A stretch of DNA of 64,000 nt from positions 18,618,314 to 18,682,313 of the forward strand of contig NC_090319.1 in NCBI RefSeq assembly GCF_040869045.1. Reading direction: 5' to 3'. Under the pieces are notes generated by a model. The model was not told the origin of the DNA. It searched no databases and was given only the letters and a program-made list of their open reading frames with translations. The position numbers and the translations under genes were made by a program. This document shows positions 1-9,809 of the stretch, piece by piece (the first letter of the stretch is position 1; every line of letters starts with the position of its first letter). The stretch comes from Eurosta solidaginis. Lineage: Eukaryota; Arthropoda; Insecta; Diptera; Tephritidae.

Positions 1-1452
1 CCAAATCAAAGGTGGCTCCATTGAAACCAATGCCAATACCGAGGCTAGAATTGCAAGCTGCAGTAATTGGCGTAAGGTTGGCAACTTCTGTCACTGCCGC
101 AATGAGAGTTCCAATACACGCTCGGTTCTGGTGGTCAGATTCGAAAACAGTTCTACAGTAGTTACGCATGGACCCTAGAAATTTCAAACAATACGTTATG
201 CATCGCAAACGAACGCTACTGAAGTGCGCTGGGTACCTACGAAATTGAACCCAGCTGATGTCGCTACAAAGTTCACTGTGCAGCTGAACTCCGAGCATTG
301 GCTATATGGACCAAAGTTTCTAGCCTTTGATCAATCAGAGTGGCCAGTATGTAAAGACCTGGGTACGGCTGAACGCACCGAGTTGCGTCATTGCGTTTTA
401 CATACCACCAAATATACTCCAGTTAGTCCCGTCGTCGACGTAGAAAAATTCTCAAGTTGCCCACGTTTATATCGCGTAGTGGCGACAGTACTCACGTTCG
501 TAAGGAAGCTGAAAGTGACTACCAATAAAGTTATCATACCCTCCGTTGACTATGAGACAATTCATAACGCCAAAAGGATGCTTATAAGCGAAGCGCAACT
601 GAGTAAATACTTCCCTAAAATACAAATACTCAAGTCCGGTAAGATGATCGAGAAAGACAGTGAACTAATATCTTTAAATATTTATTTTCGGTCAAATGTA
701 CGTATCAGTCGGAAGGCATCGAGAAAAAAATGGGGTGTCATATTTACTTCTTTGTCGGTTCAGGCTGTCCACTTAGAGGTCACACACAGTTTGGATGTAG
801 CATCATGCACATTGTCTATTCAAAATTTTATCGCCAAATAATGGTACTAATTTTAAGGCGGCAGAAAAGGCCTATAGAGGCAACAGTAATTGAAAATGCG
901 CAAGCGAAGTACGACGACATAAAGTGGCGATTCAACCCACCTGCAGCGCGACGTATGGGGCGTGCTTGGGAGAGATTAGTGCGTTCAATAAAAGTAGTAC
1001 TTAATGCCATCTGCCCGTCTTTCAAATGCAACGATGAAATGCTCAGGAGCGGATTATGTGAAGTCGAGCTCATTATAAACTCTCTTCCACTCATATTTGT
1101 GTCACTTGAAAATGCGGATGACGATGCCCTTACCCCAAATCACTTGTTATTGGGATCAACAGATGGTCATAAACCTGTTTTCGACGAAATTCATGATTTA
1201 CGTCAGCGCTGGCATAAAACTCAAGAGTTCGCTAATAAGTTCTGGCAGCGGTGGATGAAGGAATATGTTTCGATCTTACAGCGAAGAGCGAAATGGTTCA
1301 ACAAGCGTTCACCAGCTGCAGTCGGAGATGTCGTCGTCATTGCAGATGAAACTCTGCCGCGGAACTCCTGGCCGAACGGCATAATCACCGAAGTTATAAA
1401 AGTACGTCGTGTGGTTATTAAAACGAAAAAACTACGTACCAACGGCCTATAA
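1..1452 (+). pseudogene. BEL/Pao retrotransposon pol, 3' half (RNase H to integrase), broken
   Basis: This is the remnant of a BEL/Pao polyprotein and enters the window in mid-gene. Bases 3-158 read SKVAPLKPMPIPRLELQAA, the conserved RNase H stretch of the family. A TAG at 159-161 falls where the family normally has Trp, so it is a nonsense mutation. The frame then shifts to give EVRWVPTKLNPADVATK (from about 215). A third frame supplies NGTNFKAAEK (about 840-869), the second catalytic block of the integrase, with its preceding Asp not visible. Another frame gives RRMGRAWERLVRSIK and then the C-terminal Pao domain (LLLGSTDG, FWQRWMKEYV, PRNSWPNGII). At least three frames are needed, so this is a dead copy. 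The 5' half of a Pao pol lies downstream at 12953-14762 and ends about 25 codons before this one starts. The two may descend from one element or from two tandem copies. Confidence 0.88.
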
Positions 1453-1870
1453 CTAGAGTGGCCATATTAGACGTCAACGCTGTGAGCAAGCCTCATCAGG
1501 GTCAATTCGTTTGCTAGGGGGAGAATATTGCCGCTAAATACAAATGTGTTTTCAGTTAGTTCGCATTATTACTTCCCTATAATTTATCTTTAACATTGAT
1601 ATATATTGTTTACTTGTATACATATGTATGCATGTATGTAATATATTACAGTTCGCTTATGGAAATTTTAGCTCAACCAGTATATAAGACCATAACGGTC
1701 CTTACTAAATTCTTCTTTAATTGGTACAGAAATAGTCGAAGATACGAGAATATTTTTAAAAGCGCTACGTATCATTAGTTAAAATACGTAAATTACTATA
1801 CGCGAATAAATTGTTATACGGCTTAAAAATTGTGTAATTTATTTAAAATCGTCTCATCGAAGCAATAGCC
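1453..1870 (+). other. AT-rich 3' untranslated/LTR-like stretch after the Pao remnant
   Basis: No gene is visible. The stretch follows the Pao pol stop and contains a TATA-like TATATAAGACC (about 1680), as a retrotransposon LTR would. I cannot find a second copy in the window to prove an LTR. It runs directly into the 390-bp tandem array. Confidence 0.3.
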
Positions 1871-3776
1871 ATATTTTTAGTGAATAAATACAGAAAAGAA
1901 CAAAGGGTTCACTTAATTAGTTTTATCTGTTTCCAAACTGCTTTTAAGTATAAAGTACTACGTAATAAATTTTGTTGACGCGATTTATACCTAATTGGGT
2001 CTTGTGAATAAAAAATAAACAAAAACTTTTTGTTATAGATTTCAGAAATAGTACAAAAAAACATTTTGTTTTTTTTTTAATTAGTTGAACAAACAGATTT
2101 TTTAAGGAACTTATGCATATTTCCGCAAAATGAAATGAGCTCAGCTTTAACGAAACACTTGCTTTAGTTTTTCAAAAGAAAATTTCCTAGTAATGAGTTG
2201 TTTATATATGTATTCGTAGAGTTGAATTGTGTTGTTAATTAGATATGTGTACAATATACGTATATTTAATGAATAAATACTGAAAAGAACAAAGGGTCCA
2301 CTTAATTAGTTTTATCTGTTTCCAAACTGCTTTTAAGTATAAAGTACTACGTAATAAATTTTGTTGACGCGATTTATACCTAATTGGGTCTTGTGAATAA
2401 AAAATAAACAAAAACTTTTTGTTATAGATTTCAGGAATAGTACAAAAAACATCTTGTTTTTGTTTTAATTAGTTGAACAAACAGATTTTTTAAGGAACTT
2501 ACGCATATTTCCGCGAAATGAAATGAGCTCAGCTTTAACGAAACACTTGCTTTAGTTTTTCAAAAGAAAATTTCCTAGTAATGAGTTGTTTATAGATGTA
2601 TTCGCAGAGTTGAATTGTGTTGTTAATTAGATATGTGTACAATATCCGTATTTTTAATGAATAAATACTGAAAAGAACAAAGGGTCCACTTAATTAGTTT
2701 TATCTGTTTCCAAACTGCTTTTAAGTACAAAGTACTACGTAATAAATTTTATTGACGCGATTTATGCCTATTTGGGTCTTGCTAATAAAAAATAAACAAA
2801 AACTTTTTGTTACAGATTTCAGCAAAAGTACAAAAAAACATCTTGTTGTTTTTTTTTTTTTTAATTAGTTGAACAATCTGATTTTTTAAGGTACTTATGC
2901 ATATTTCTGCGAAATAAAATGAGATCAGCTTTAACAAATCACTTGCTTTTGTTGTTCAAAAGATAATTTCCTAGTAATGAGTTGTTTATATATGTATTCG
3001 CACAGTTGAATTGTGTTGTTAATTAGATATGTGTACATTAGCCGTATTTTTAATGACTAAATACTGAAAAGAACAAAGGGTCCACTTAATTAGTTTTATC
3101 TGTTCCAAACTGCTTTTAAGTATAAAGTACTACGTGATAAATTTTGTTGACGCGATTTATACCTAATTGGGTCTTGTGAATAAAAAATAAACAAAAATTT
3201 TTGTTACCGATTTCAGGAATAGTACAAAAAAACATCTTGTTTTTTTTTTTTTAATTAGTTGAACAAACAGATTTTTTAAGGAACTTATGCATATTTCCGC
3301 GAAATGAAATGAGCTCAGCTTTAACGAAACACTTGCTTTAGTTTTTCAAAAGAAAATTTCCTAGTAATGAGTTGTTTATATATGTATTCGTAGAGTTGAA
3401 TTGTGTTGTTAATTAGATATGTGTACGTTAGCCGTATTTTTAATGAATAAATACTGAAAAGAACAAAGGGTCCACTTAATTAGTTTTATCTGTTTCCAAA
3501 CTGCTTTTAAGTATAAAGTACTACGTGATAAATTTTGTTGACGCGATTTATACCTAATTGGGTCTTGTGAATAAAAAATAAACAAAAACTTTTTGTTACC
3601 GATTTCAGGAATAGTACATAAAAACATCTTGTTTTTTTTTTAATTAGTTGAACAAACAGATTTTTTAAGGAACTTATGCATATTTCCGCGAAATGAAATG
3701 AGCTCAGCTTTAACGAAACACTTGCTTTAGTTTTTCAAAAGAAAATTTCCTAGTAATGAGTTGTTTATATATGTAC
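1871..3776 (+). repeat. Tandem array, about five ~390-bp AT-rich units
   Basis: The phrase GAATAAATACTGAAAAGAAC recurs at about 1882, 2271, 2659, 3055 (as GACTAAATAC) and 3445, giving periods of 388-396 bp. The last unit stops at 3776. Units differ by scattered point changes and by the length of one internal T run (8-12 T). One unit contains a minus-strand open frame at 3409-3627, but the frame is not kept between units and I do not regard it as a gene. A single further unit lies at 14763-15139 in front of segment B. Confidence 0.93.
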
Positions 3777-4180
3777 AAACCTTTACCCGTGGCCCCGTCC
3801 GTAAGGAGAAAATAAAATATATGAGCTATTCACGTTAGCCTGCTTATCAAGTTATCTGTTTAAAAATTATTTTTGTCAATGTATTTTATTTTTATAATAG
3901 AGTAAGAAAAAAAATAACTTAATGAGCTGATAACCTGAAAAGCACGCTTACGTGAATAGTACAATACAGTTTATCAAATTAAAAAATACATTTTGTTTTT
4001 AAGTTAAATTAATTGATCTGACAGGGGTGAAGGAATTACTATTCATAGAACAATGGAGTGAAACCACAATTAGCTGAAATTAAAGAGCATTTCGTAGATT
4101 AGAAGATCCTGGAAGGGTCCGAAAATGGTACAAAAATAGTCCCGAAATGCCGTCTAATATTTTCTTAACTTTGTTTATGT
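3777..4180 (-). mobile_element. Degenerate 3' end of the Helitron-like family of 42-64 kb
   Basis: ACAAACCTTTACCCGTGGCC and the following 150 bp match the terminus at 42601 (CTAGCCTTTACCCGCGGCC), including GCTATTC, GTTAGCCTGCTTATC and AATGAGCTGATAACCTGA. The diagnostic CTAG is changed to CAAA-like sequence. Bases 4108-4150 (GGAAGGGTCCGAAAATGGTA) resemble the satellite carried by the complete elements. The equivalent in segment B starts at 15140. This is an old, decayed relative. Confidence 0.6.
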
Positions 4181-4494
4181 TGGGGAGTGCTTTGGTCGAA
4201 AAATTTACCCTTTCGCCATTTTTTTTTTCGCAGTCTCGAAAATTATTTTTTTGGGTATGCTTAGTGAAACTTTTTTTCCTGAACCCAAATCCTATCGAAA
4301 AATCGATGGCGCGATATCGGTTAACTTTCGTCCATACAAATCAGCCCAGGTTAATATACATACATATATTTCGCGTGAAAAACATACATATAAATTAGAA
4401 AATACAAATCTTTATTTTTGCAAGTACATACAATAGTAAAAACCAGACTCATGCAAATTCTTGAAGCCCAATATACAGCCTTTGATATGTACAT

Positions 4495-5048
4495 TGTAAT
4501 AATACTGCTATTGCTCGCTAGATATCGTCTTAGTCGTAACTGCTTGACAACTTAAATCAAACTGAATTCCAGCGCCTCTACAATTGCCGCCTTCTATACT
4601 CTCGGATTTCAACGTTCGCATCTTCTAGGCGCTTCCAGAATATACTAGTCCAGCAGCTCTCAAACTTCTCAGCTATAACTAAAATTGCACGATTTTATAG
4701 CTTCTCTCATACCCCATGCTTGTTTGTATGAGCGACACTTCCACAATTATAATTGCCTACATTTAGGAGCATCTCAAATAAGATGTCTGCATATGGTTGT
4801 GCCTTGCTTCTCAGCTGATTGTACCTACATATGTGTGGACATAATGATTGAATTATTGATGTGAATGTTTGTAGTTTACAGTCTCTCGCGCACACATAGG
4901 CGTATAAGTAAATGCATCTGTGTGTGACATCTCTCGGCTGCCTTATATATGTGTATACATGATTTGATCAATGTCGTAAATATCGCTTAGCTTGGCCTTA
5001 GCATCGCCTTAGTGATGGTATAGCTTAGTGATGCTAATATCTGTGACC
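4495..5048 (-). mobile_element. ~550-bp insertion private to segment A, TIR-related end
   Basis: Segment B reads straight from GATATTTACAT to ATATGTTGTTGCAG, while A carries ~550 extra bp. Its right end, GCTTAGTGATGCTAATATCTG, read in reverse matches the terminal repeat of the short element at 22879 (ATTAGCATCACTATGC). The left end is only weakly similar. There are no convincing open frames. I interpret it as a related short DNA transposon, but an LTR remnant is also possible. Confidence 0.4.
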
Positions 5049-5059
5049 ATATGTTGTTG

Positions 5060-5350
5060 CAGAATCAAAGGTTGGAAGCGGCTTACTTGGTTCTTCCCGC
5101 ATCATGTTGAGCATTAAAATTCCGCCTTTCAGTAGACATCCAATCGTTCAGTGACTGCTTCGCCCCATCACTCACCCTCTCGGGAACAGCCGCAGTCGTA
5201 CATATTACCTCCCCTCCAAACCTTCACTTATAGCGGTTGTGTCTTCTTTGGCTTGCGATTCAGCTCTCCATTTTAACTCCTTATTATCATAAGATCTTGA
5301 GTTTTCATCTTGGTGGTACGACCTCATCCCCAACAAGGCGGGCTCAATGG
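5060..5350 (-). pseudogene. Broken copy of the open stretch at 16345-16640
   Basis: This is the segment A counterpart of the minus-strand open frame in segment B. It shares the flanks (TTCCGCCTTTCAGTAGACATC, TCATCTTGGTGGTACGACC) but lacks about 52 bp near 5212. That length is not a multiple of three, so the frame is broken. See the B copy for its properties. Confidence 0.4.
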
Positions 5351-5869
5351 TTTAATATTAAATATAAGGGAAAAAAACGTTTAAAATTGTTTTTCTTAGT
5401 GGCGAAACAAACAAATAACTGGGAGCAAAAAACCGTATTACTAACACTTTAAGGTGCGAATTTCTCGAAAACCAGAATAAACTTTAAATTTACAACAATC
5501 GGTTCAAATTCAACGTACCATAGGCCTTTCGAAAACACTTATGTATAGTCTACATTTTATGAATATGTGGTGCATTCCATGTCAACTCATCCTAACGATT
5601 TATTCAGTATTATCGATAGCGCAGAAATTAAGAAATCTCTTTGTACCACCCTAACTGAGCTCAAATTCATTACATTTTGACATAAGCAGAGGTGTTTATA
5701 AAAAAAAATACTCTCAGATAGGACGTTCTTCAACCGAATTCTCTAGCGTTGTAAAGTGGTTGTTCATAACACCTCTTAAGCTGAAGAAAAAATTGGAATA
5801 AGTAGAGAGACTATTTATGAAAAGTTCAATTTTTTTTATCGTTTTAAGATTGTATGGAGACTTTTTTCT

Positions 5870-6200
5870 ATAAGCTTTTGATGGTTTCGGAATCAGTTTT
5901 GAACCATTTAGGCATGGTTTTATGAAATTTTTCAGAGTTTTTTCGGGGTTATTTGAGTAGTATCTTTGGAATCATTTCGATCATTCCAGTACTATTTCGA
6001 TATTATTTTTCGGATTGTTTCGTAATCTTATTGGGATCATCTCAACAATCTTTCGAGATCCGTACGAATATATTCTTAGATAAGTGTGATATTATTTTCT
6101 GGATAGTTCCACAACTATTTTAGAATCATTTCTGCATTATTTTGGAGTATTATTGTAATGATTTCAATAATTTTTCAGGATCTATTCGAGATTGGAACAG
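5870..6200. repeat. Diverged satellite block related to the Helitron-borne ~89-bp repeat
   Basis: It holds repeated phrases such as TCGGAATCA, TTTCGGGGTTATTTGAG, GGAATCATTTCGATCATT and GGGATCATCTC. These are looser versions of the TCGGGATCATTT modules in the arrays at 42.6-64 kb. Segment B has the same block at about 17210-17535. The similarity is by eye only. Confidence 0.4.
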
Positions 6201-6553
6201 GAGAATATAAATCTGAGGTACTGATTGATTTTCTTGCCTCAAGATTTCTCGTTTTAAAACTATGACATTTTTATATTGGTATGTTGCATAATTTGCCATG
6301 GAAGGCCCCACGTGTACGAGCTTTTAAGTTGTCTGCTCAAGTGTTTTAAACATTTGTTAAATGACAGCCTCAGTGAGGTGGAAACTTTTTTACGATAGCA
6401 CAGGTATGCGCAAAGCACAACACACATTCAAACATATTTAAATATAAGACATTTGATTCAAGTTTTATCAAATTTTTTGTTGTTGAAATTACCATTAGCA
6501 GGTTTTATTTAATAACTTTTTCTACAAAAGCAGATGTGATTTTATGATTTTGT

Positions 6554-7106
6554 ATACTAAATGCTTCTTCTTTATTTATTACTAAATCGTGTCTGAGACG
6601 TTTGTAGCAATCTGTTGTATTTTGGTTTTCCTTTATTTGTGTTTCGCCTGCAATGTTGATAAGAAAGTTTAACGTTTTACTCAAATTAAGTGAAAAGTTA
6701 AAATTTTTATGAAAACGAAAGTATGTAAATTTTTATGTTCAGGTTAAATGTTCATTTAATTATTGCTTTGTTGATTTCATTGTTGATATTTGTCTTCACC
6801 ACTAAGGCTATTGGCCCCTTTAGCTCAGAAAGTATAGCCCAACTCACAGTTATTATTTTATTGGGTACCACTGATGAGTCATAATATCTTCGACCCAAAT
6901 TCTTGTACCCCAACCAAGCCATCAGTATGAAATGGTTTTAAAAATATAAATCTTGAAGTTTGGAAAACCTATTCGTAGAAATCTTAAAGCATATTAATAC
7001 AGAAGAAAATCAATCATTACATGCGATATATGACATCACGTTTCAATCTCTCGATTAATAGAAGTGTTCTGTTATTCACTCGCTATTGTCTAGATACAAT
7101 CTTGAA
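6554..7106. other. ~550-bp block present in A, absent from B
   Basis: Segment B reads GATTTTATGATTTTG directly into TTATGAAAAATTCTGAAG. A has ~550 bp between these phrases. There is no open frame, no clear inverted repeat and no recognised family. It is either an insertion in A or a deletion in B. Confidence 0.45.
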
Positions 7107-7551
7107 GTTATGAAAAATTCTGAAGTTGTGCCGAAAATAATTTCCAGCTCGTCCTCTAATATTCTACAAATGATACCTAAAGAGTATTGAAATGATTCCA
7201 ATAATAACAATCTACAAATTTTTTTTTTTATTTTTTAAACCTGTATTGAAATAATCCCGAAAATAAAAAAAAGTAGACCCAAAAAATCATGTAACAGTCC
7301 AAAAACAAAGCCCGAAAGGCTACGAAATATTCCCGAAACTTAGGATTCGTCAACAATGTTGTTAACTATAATTTTAAGGATAAATGCAATCATAAATTCT
7401 TTCGTTATGTTTTCAAAGGAACCAAAGCAAGGGCCTTATTCTGTAAATCGATCCAATAGCAATGCTTTCCAAAAGCTGTCAAATTACGCAAATTTTTTTT
7501 TTAAATCCGAAAAAATTTATAATGACTTTTTCCGGTCAATTTATTTATAGA

Positions 7552-8071
7552 GTTAAATTTTGGTTAGGCTTTTTTGACCAATGTATTTTAGATGCAAAAT
7601 AAAAACTTTATTTCATCTTTCTACCCGACGTTTCGCTAGTCTCTCTAGCTTCTTCAGGGGGATATCTGTTTATTTAGGAAAAACAACAAAAAACATTAAA
7701 GCAAATTGTTAAAAACCGAAATGAAAACTAATATTACATCACATTTTTATATACACATGAATACATGATAAATATCACAAATCACAAATAAACACGTAAC
7801 ACCCTAATAAAACATTTATCACACTTACATATTTATATTGTTTTAAATATTAAATTATTAAATTATTCTAAAAAATATTTGTACCATTCTTTAGTGGTAT
7901 CCTTGTCATACTAAACTAATAAATTTGACTATAGACATAAAGTGTAGGCAGCGGCGACGTCATCGGTATCTTCCTTTTTATTTATTGTTTTGTCTCTATT
8001 TTGTAAAATTCTTAAGCTTTCCAATGTTAGTCTGGTTTTTCCTTGTTTGTTTTTATCAAGTATCCGTATAT
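7552..8071 (-). repeat. Left terminal arm of the Penelope element
   Basis: About 520 bp, reverse-complementary to 9285-9797. It includes the final ~39 codons of the RT-endonuclease frame and the 3' untranslated part with the hammerhead-like core. Confidence 0.92.
7627..7657 (-). ncRNA. Hammerhead-ribozyme-like core, consensus intact
   Basis: On the minus strand: CTGAAGA, then stem II GCTAG/CTAGC closing an AGAGA loop, then GAAAC and the cleavage triplet GTC. The CCC before CTGA can pair with the GGG after GTC as a start of stem I. Stem III is minimal (AC/GT), the type reported for hammerheads in Penelope-like elements, which are thought to work as dimers. Self-cleavage is inferred from the motif only. 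Confidence 0.65.
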
Positions 8072-9365
8072 TCGCTAAATCAGCTGTATGGTCGTTTTCT
8101 GTTGTGTGCTGTGATAATGCTGTGCTTTGCTTCTTTTTCTTTATATCAGCTGTATGTTCGGTTAGTCGAACTTGTAACGCCCGTTTCGTCTGACCGATGT
8201 ATATTTTGTTGCAGTCTTCGTTTTCATTGCCTTTGCATGTTATTTGGTAGATTACATTGCTTTGCTGTAGTTTTTCAATAGGGCTTTTTGTTCTTGTGAA
8301 TATCGTCGATAATGTTTGGTTTGATTTGTAGCCTAATGATATTTTCAGTTTGTTGTTGGTTAGTGTTTTGCTAAAGTTTTCTGTGAGTTTCGGTATGTAT
8401 GTTACACTGAAATATTGTTTTGTTTCTGCCTCTTCTCGTGTTGATTTACTTTGTTGGCTGTTTATTTCAATTACTTTTTGTTCAGTCAGGCTTTTTATTA
8501 GGGTGCTCGGATAATTGTTATTTCTTAAAATTTCGTTCATTTTACTAATATTTTTGTTCCAAAATTGTTTGTCGCTTATTGTTAGCACCTTGTTAATAAT
8601 ATTTTTTGCCGTATTAATTTTATATTTTAGGGGCTGTGAAGAATGAAAATTAATGAGACGGCCGGATGATAATGGTTTTGTATACCAATCAAAAATTAGG
8701 GTTCCTTTGTTGTTATGTATTCTTATGTCCAGAAAGGGAATGGTACGATCTTTTTCCATTTCGTACGTGAATTGAATGTTTTTATGGTAGCTGTTAAGGG
8801 CATTTAAAATTTGTTCCAAATCATTTTGTTTTACTATCGCGAAGATATCGTCCACATATTTGACTAGAAATTTAATACTGATGTTAAGATTTTGCTTAAG
8901 TGCCTTAAGTGTGTTGTCAAGTAAATCATCCATAATTATGTCAGCTATTGTCGGGGAAAGTGGGTTGCCCATTGGCATACCAAAAGTTTGTGTGTAGTTT
9001 GTATTATTGTATATAAAATAGTTATTTTCTAATAGACAAAATTTTAGTATGTCATGAAACTTGTTCTTTGGTATATTAGTTGTGGGCTTAATTTGGTCCC
9101 ATTTGCTCATGATTATGTTTATGGCTAGATTGGTGGGAATGTTTGTGAACAGGGATACTACATCAAAGGACACTAACACTTCATCTTCATCTACATGTAT
9201 ATCTTGAAGTCTTTCTTTTAATCTGAATACATTCTTGATATTGTATTCTTCTGACGTTACGTATTCTTCTGACGTTACGTTACGTATACGGATACTTGAT
9301 AAAAACAAACAAGGAAAAACCAGACTAACATTGGAAAGCTTAAGAATTTTACAAAATAGAGACAA
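7929..9365 (-). pseudogene. Penelope-like reverse transcriptase / GIY-YIG endonuclease, N-truncated
   Basis: The 478-residue open frame carries the Penelope RT blocks VSFDVVSLFTNIP (about residue 65), GMPMGNPLSPTIAD and the catalytic YVDDIF (about residue 170). The C-terminal endonuclease has KIYIGQTKRALQVRLTEH, the GIY-YIG motif in its Penelope form. Penelope proteins are usually around 800 residues, so the N-terminal half, including the first RT blocks, is missing. The first ~27 residues are not Penelope protein: they are antisense translation of the opposite terminal arm, and the same peptide can be read on the plus strand at 7990-8070. At the junction (about 9249-9284) a short TTCTTCTGACGTTACGT duplication marks the rearrangement. 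The open frame is intact from the RT fingers/palm to the end but has no credible start. Confidence 0.88.
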
Positions 9366-9797
9366 AACAATAAATAAAAAGGAAGATACCGATGACGTCG
9401 CCGCTGCCTACACTTTATGTCTATAGTCAAATTTATTAGTTTAGTATGACAAGGATACCACTAAAGAATGGTACAAATATTTTTTAGAATAATTTAATAT
9501 TTAAAACAATATAAATATGTAAGTGTGATAAATGTTTTATTAGGGTGTTACGTGTTTATTTGTGATTTGTGATATTTATCATGTATTCATGTGTATATAA
9601 AAATGTGATGTAATATTAGTTTTCATTTCGGTTTTTAACAATTTGCTTTAATGTTTTTTGTTGTTTTTCCTAAATAAACAGATATCCCCCTGAAGAAGCT
9701 AGAGAGACTAGCCAAACGTCGGGTAGAAAGATGAAATAAAGTTTTTATTTTGCATCTAAAATACATTGGTCAAAAAAGCCTAACCAAAATTTAACTT
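9285..9797 (+). repeat. Right (inverted) terminal arm of the Penelope element
   Basis: About 513 bp, reverse-complementary to 7552-8071. It repeats the C-terminal codons (LDKNKQGKTRLTLESLR and onward) on the plus strand. Few differences are visible; one is a C for G inside the ribozyme core at about 9712. Confidence 0.92.
9690..9720 (+). ncRNA. Hammerhead-like core, conserved GAAA changed to CAAA
   Basis: Mirror copy of the motif at 7627-7657: CTGAAGA, GCTAG-AGAGA-CTAGC, then CAAAC and GTC. The G of the invariant GAAA is C here (9712). That should abolish activity if the motif acts as a hammerhead. Confidence 0.6.
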
Positions 9798-9809
9798 GAA
9801 AAAATTTAT

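Larger units (their letters stand above)
7521..9797 (-). mobile_element. Penelope-like element with mirror-image terminal arms
   Basis: This non-LTR-type retroelement encodes a Penelope reverse transcriptase fused to a GIY-YIG endonuclease. It is bounded by a 12-bp target duplication GAAAAAATTTAT (7509-7520 and 9798-9809). Segment B carries the single uninterrupted site at about 18300, which confirms the boundaries. The body is flanked by arms in opposite orientation (7552-8071 and 9285-9797), as is common when Penelope copies insert with a partial inverted terminal repeat. The left ~30 bp (7521-7551) lie outside the arm. The coding part is 5'-truncated, so this copy cannot move by itself. 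Confidence 0.9.

Noticed and set aside
3409..3627. A 72-codon minus-strand frame repeated at 14775
   Set aside because: It lies in the 390-bp repeat; other units of the array break it.
7925..8281. Plus-strand hydrophobic frames over the Penelope coding region
   Set aside because: Antisense of the reverse transcriptase/endonuclease frame; no independent evidence.
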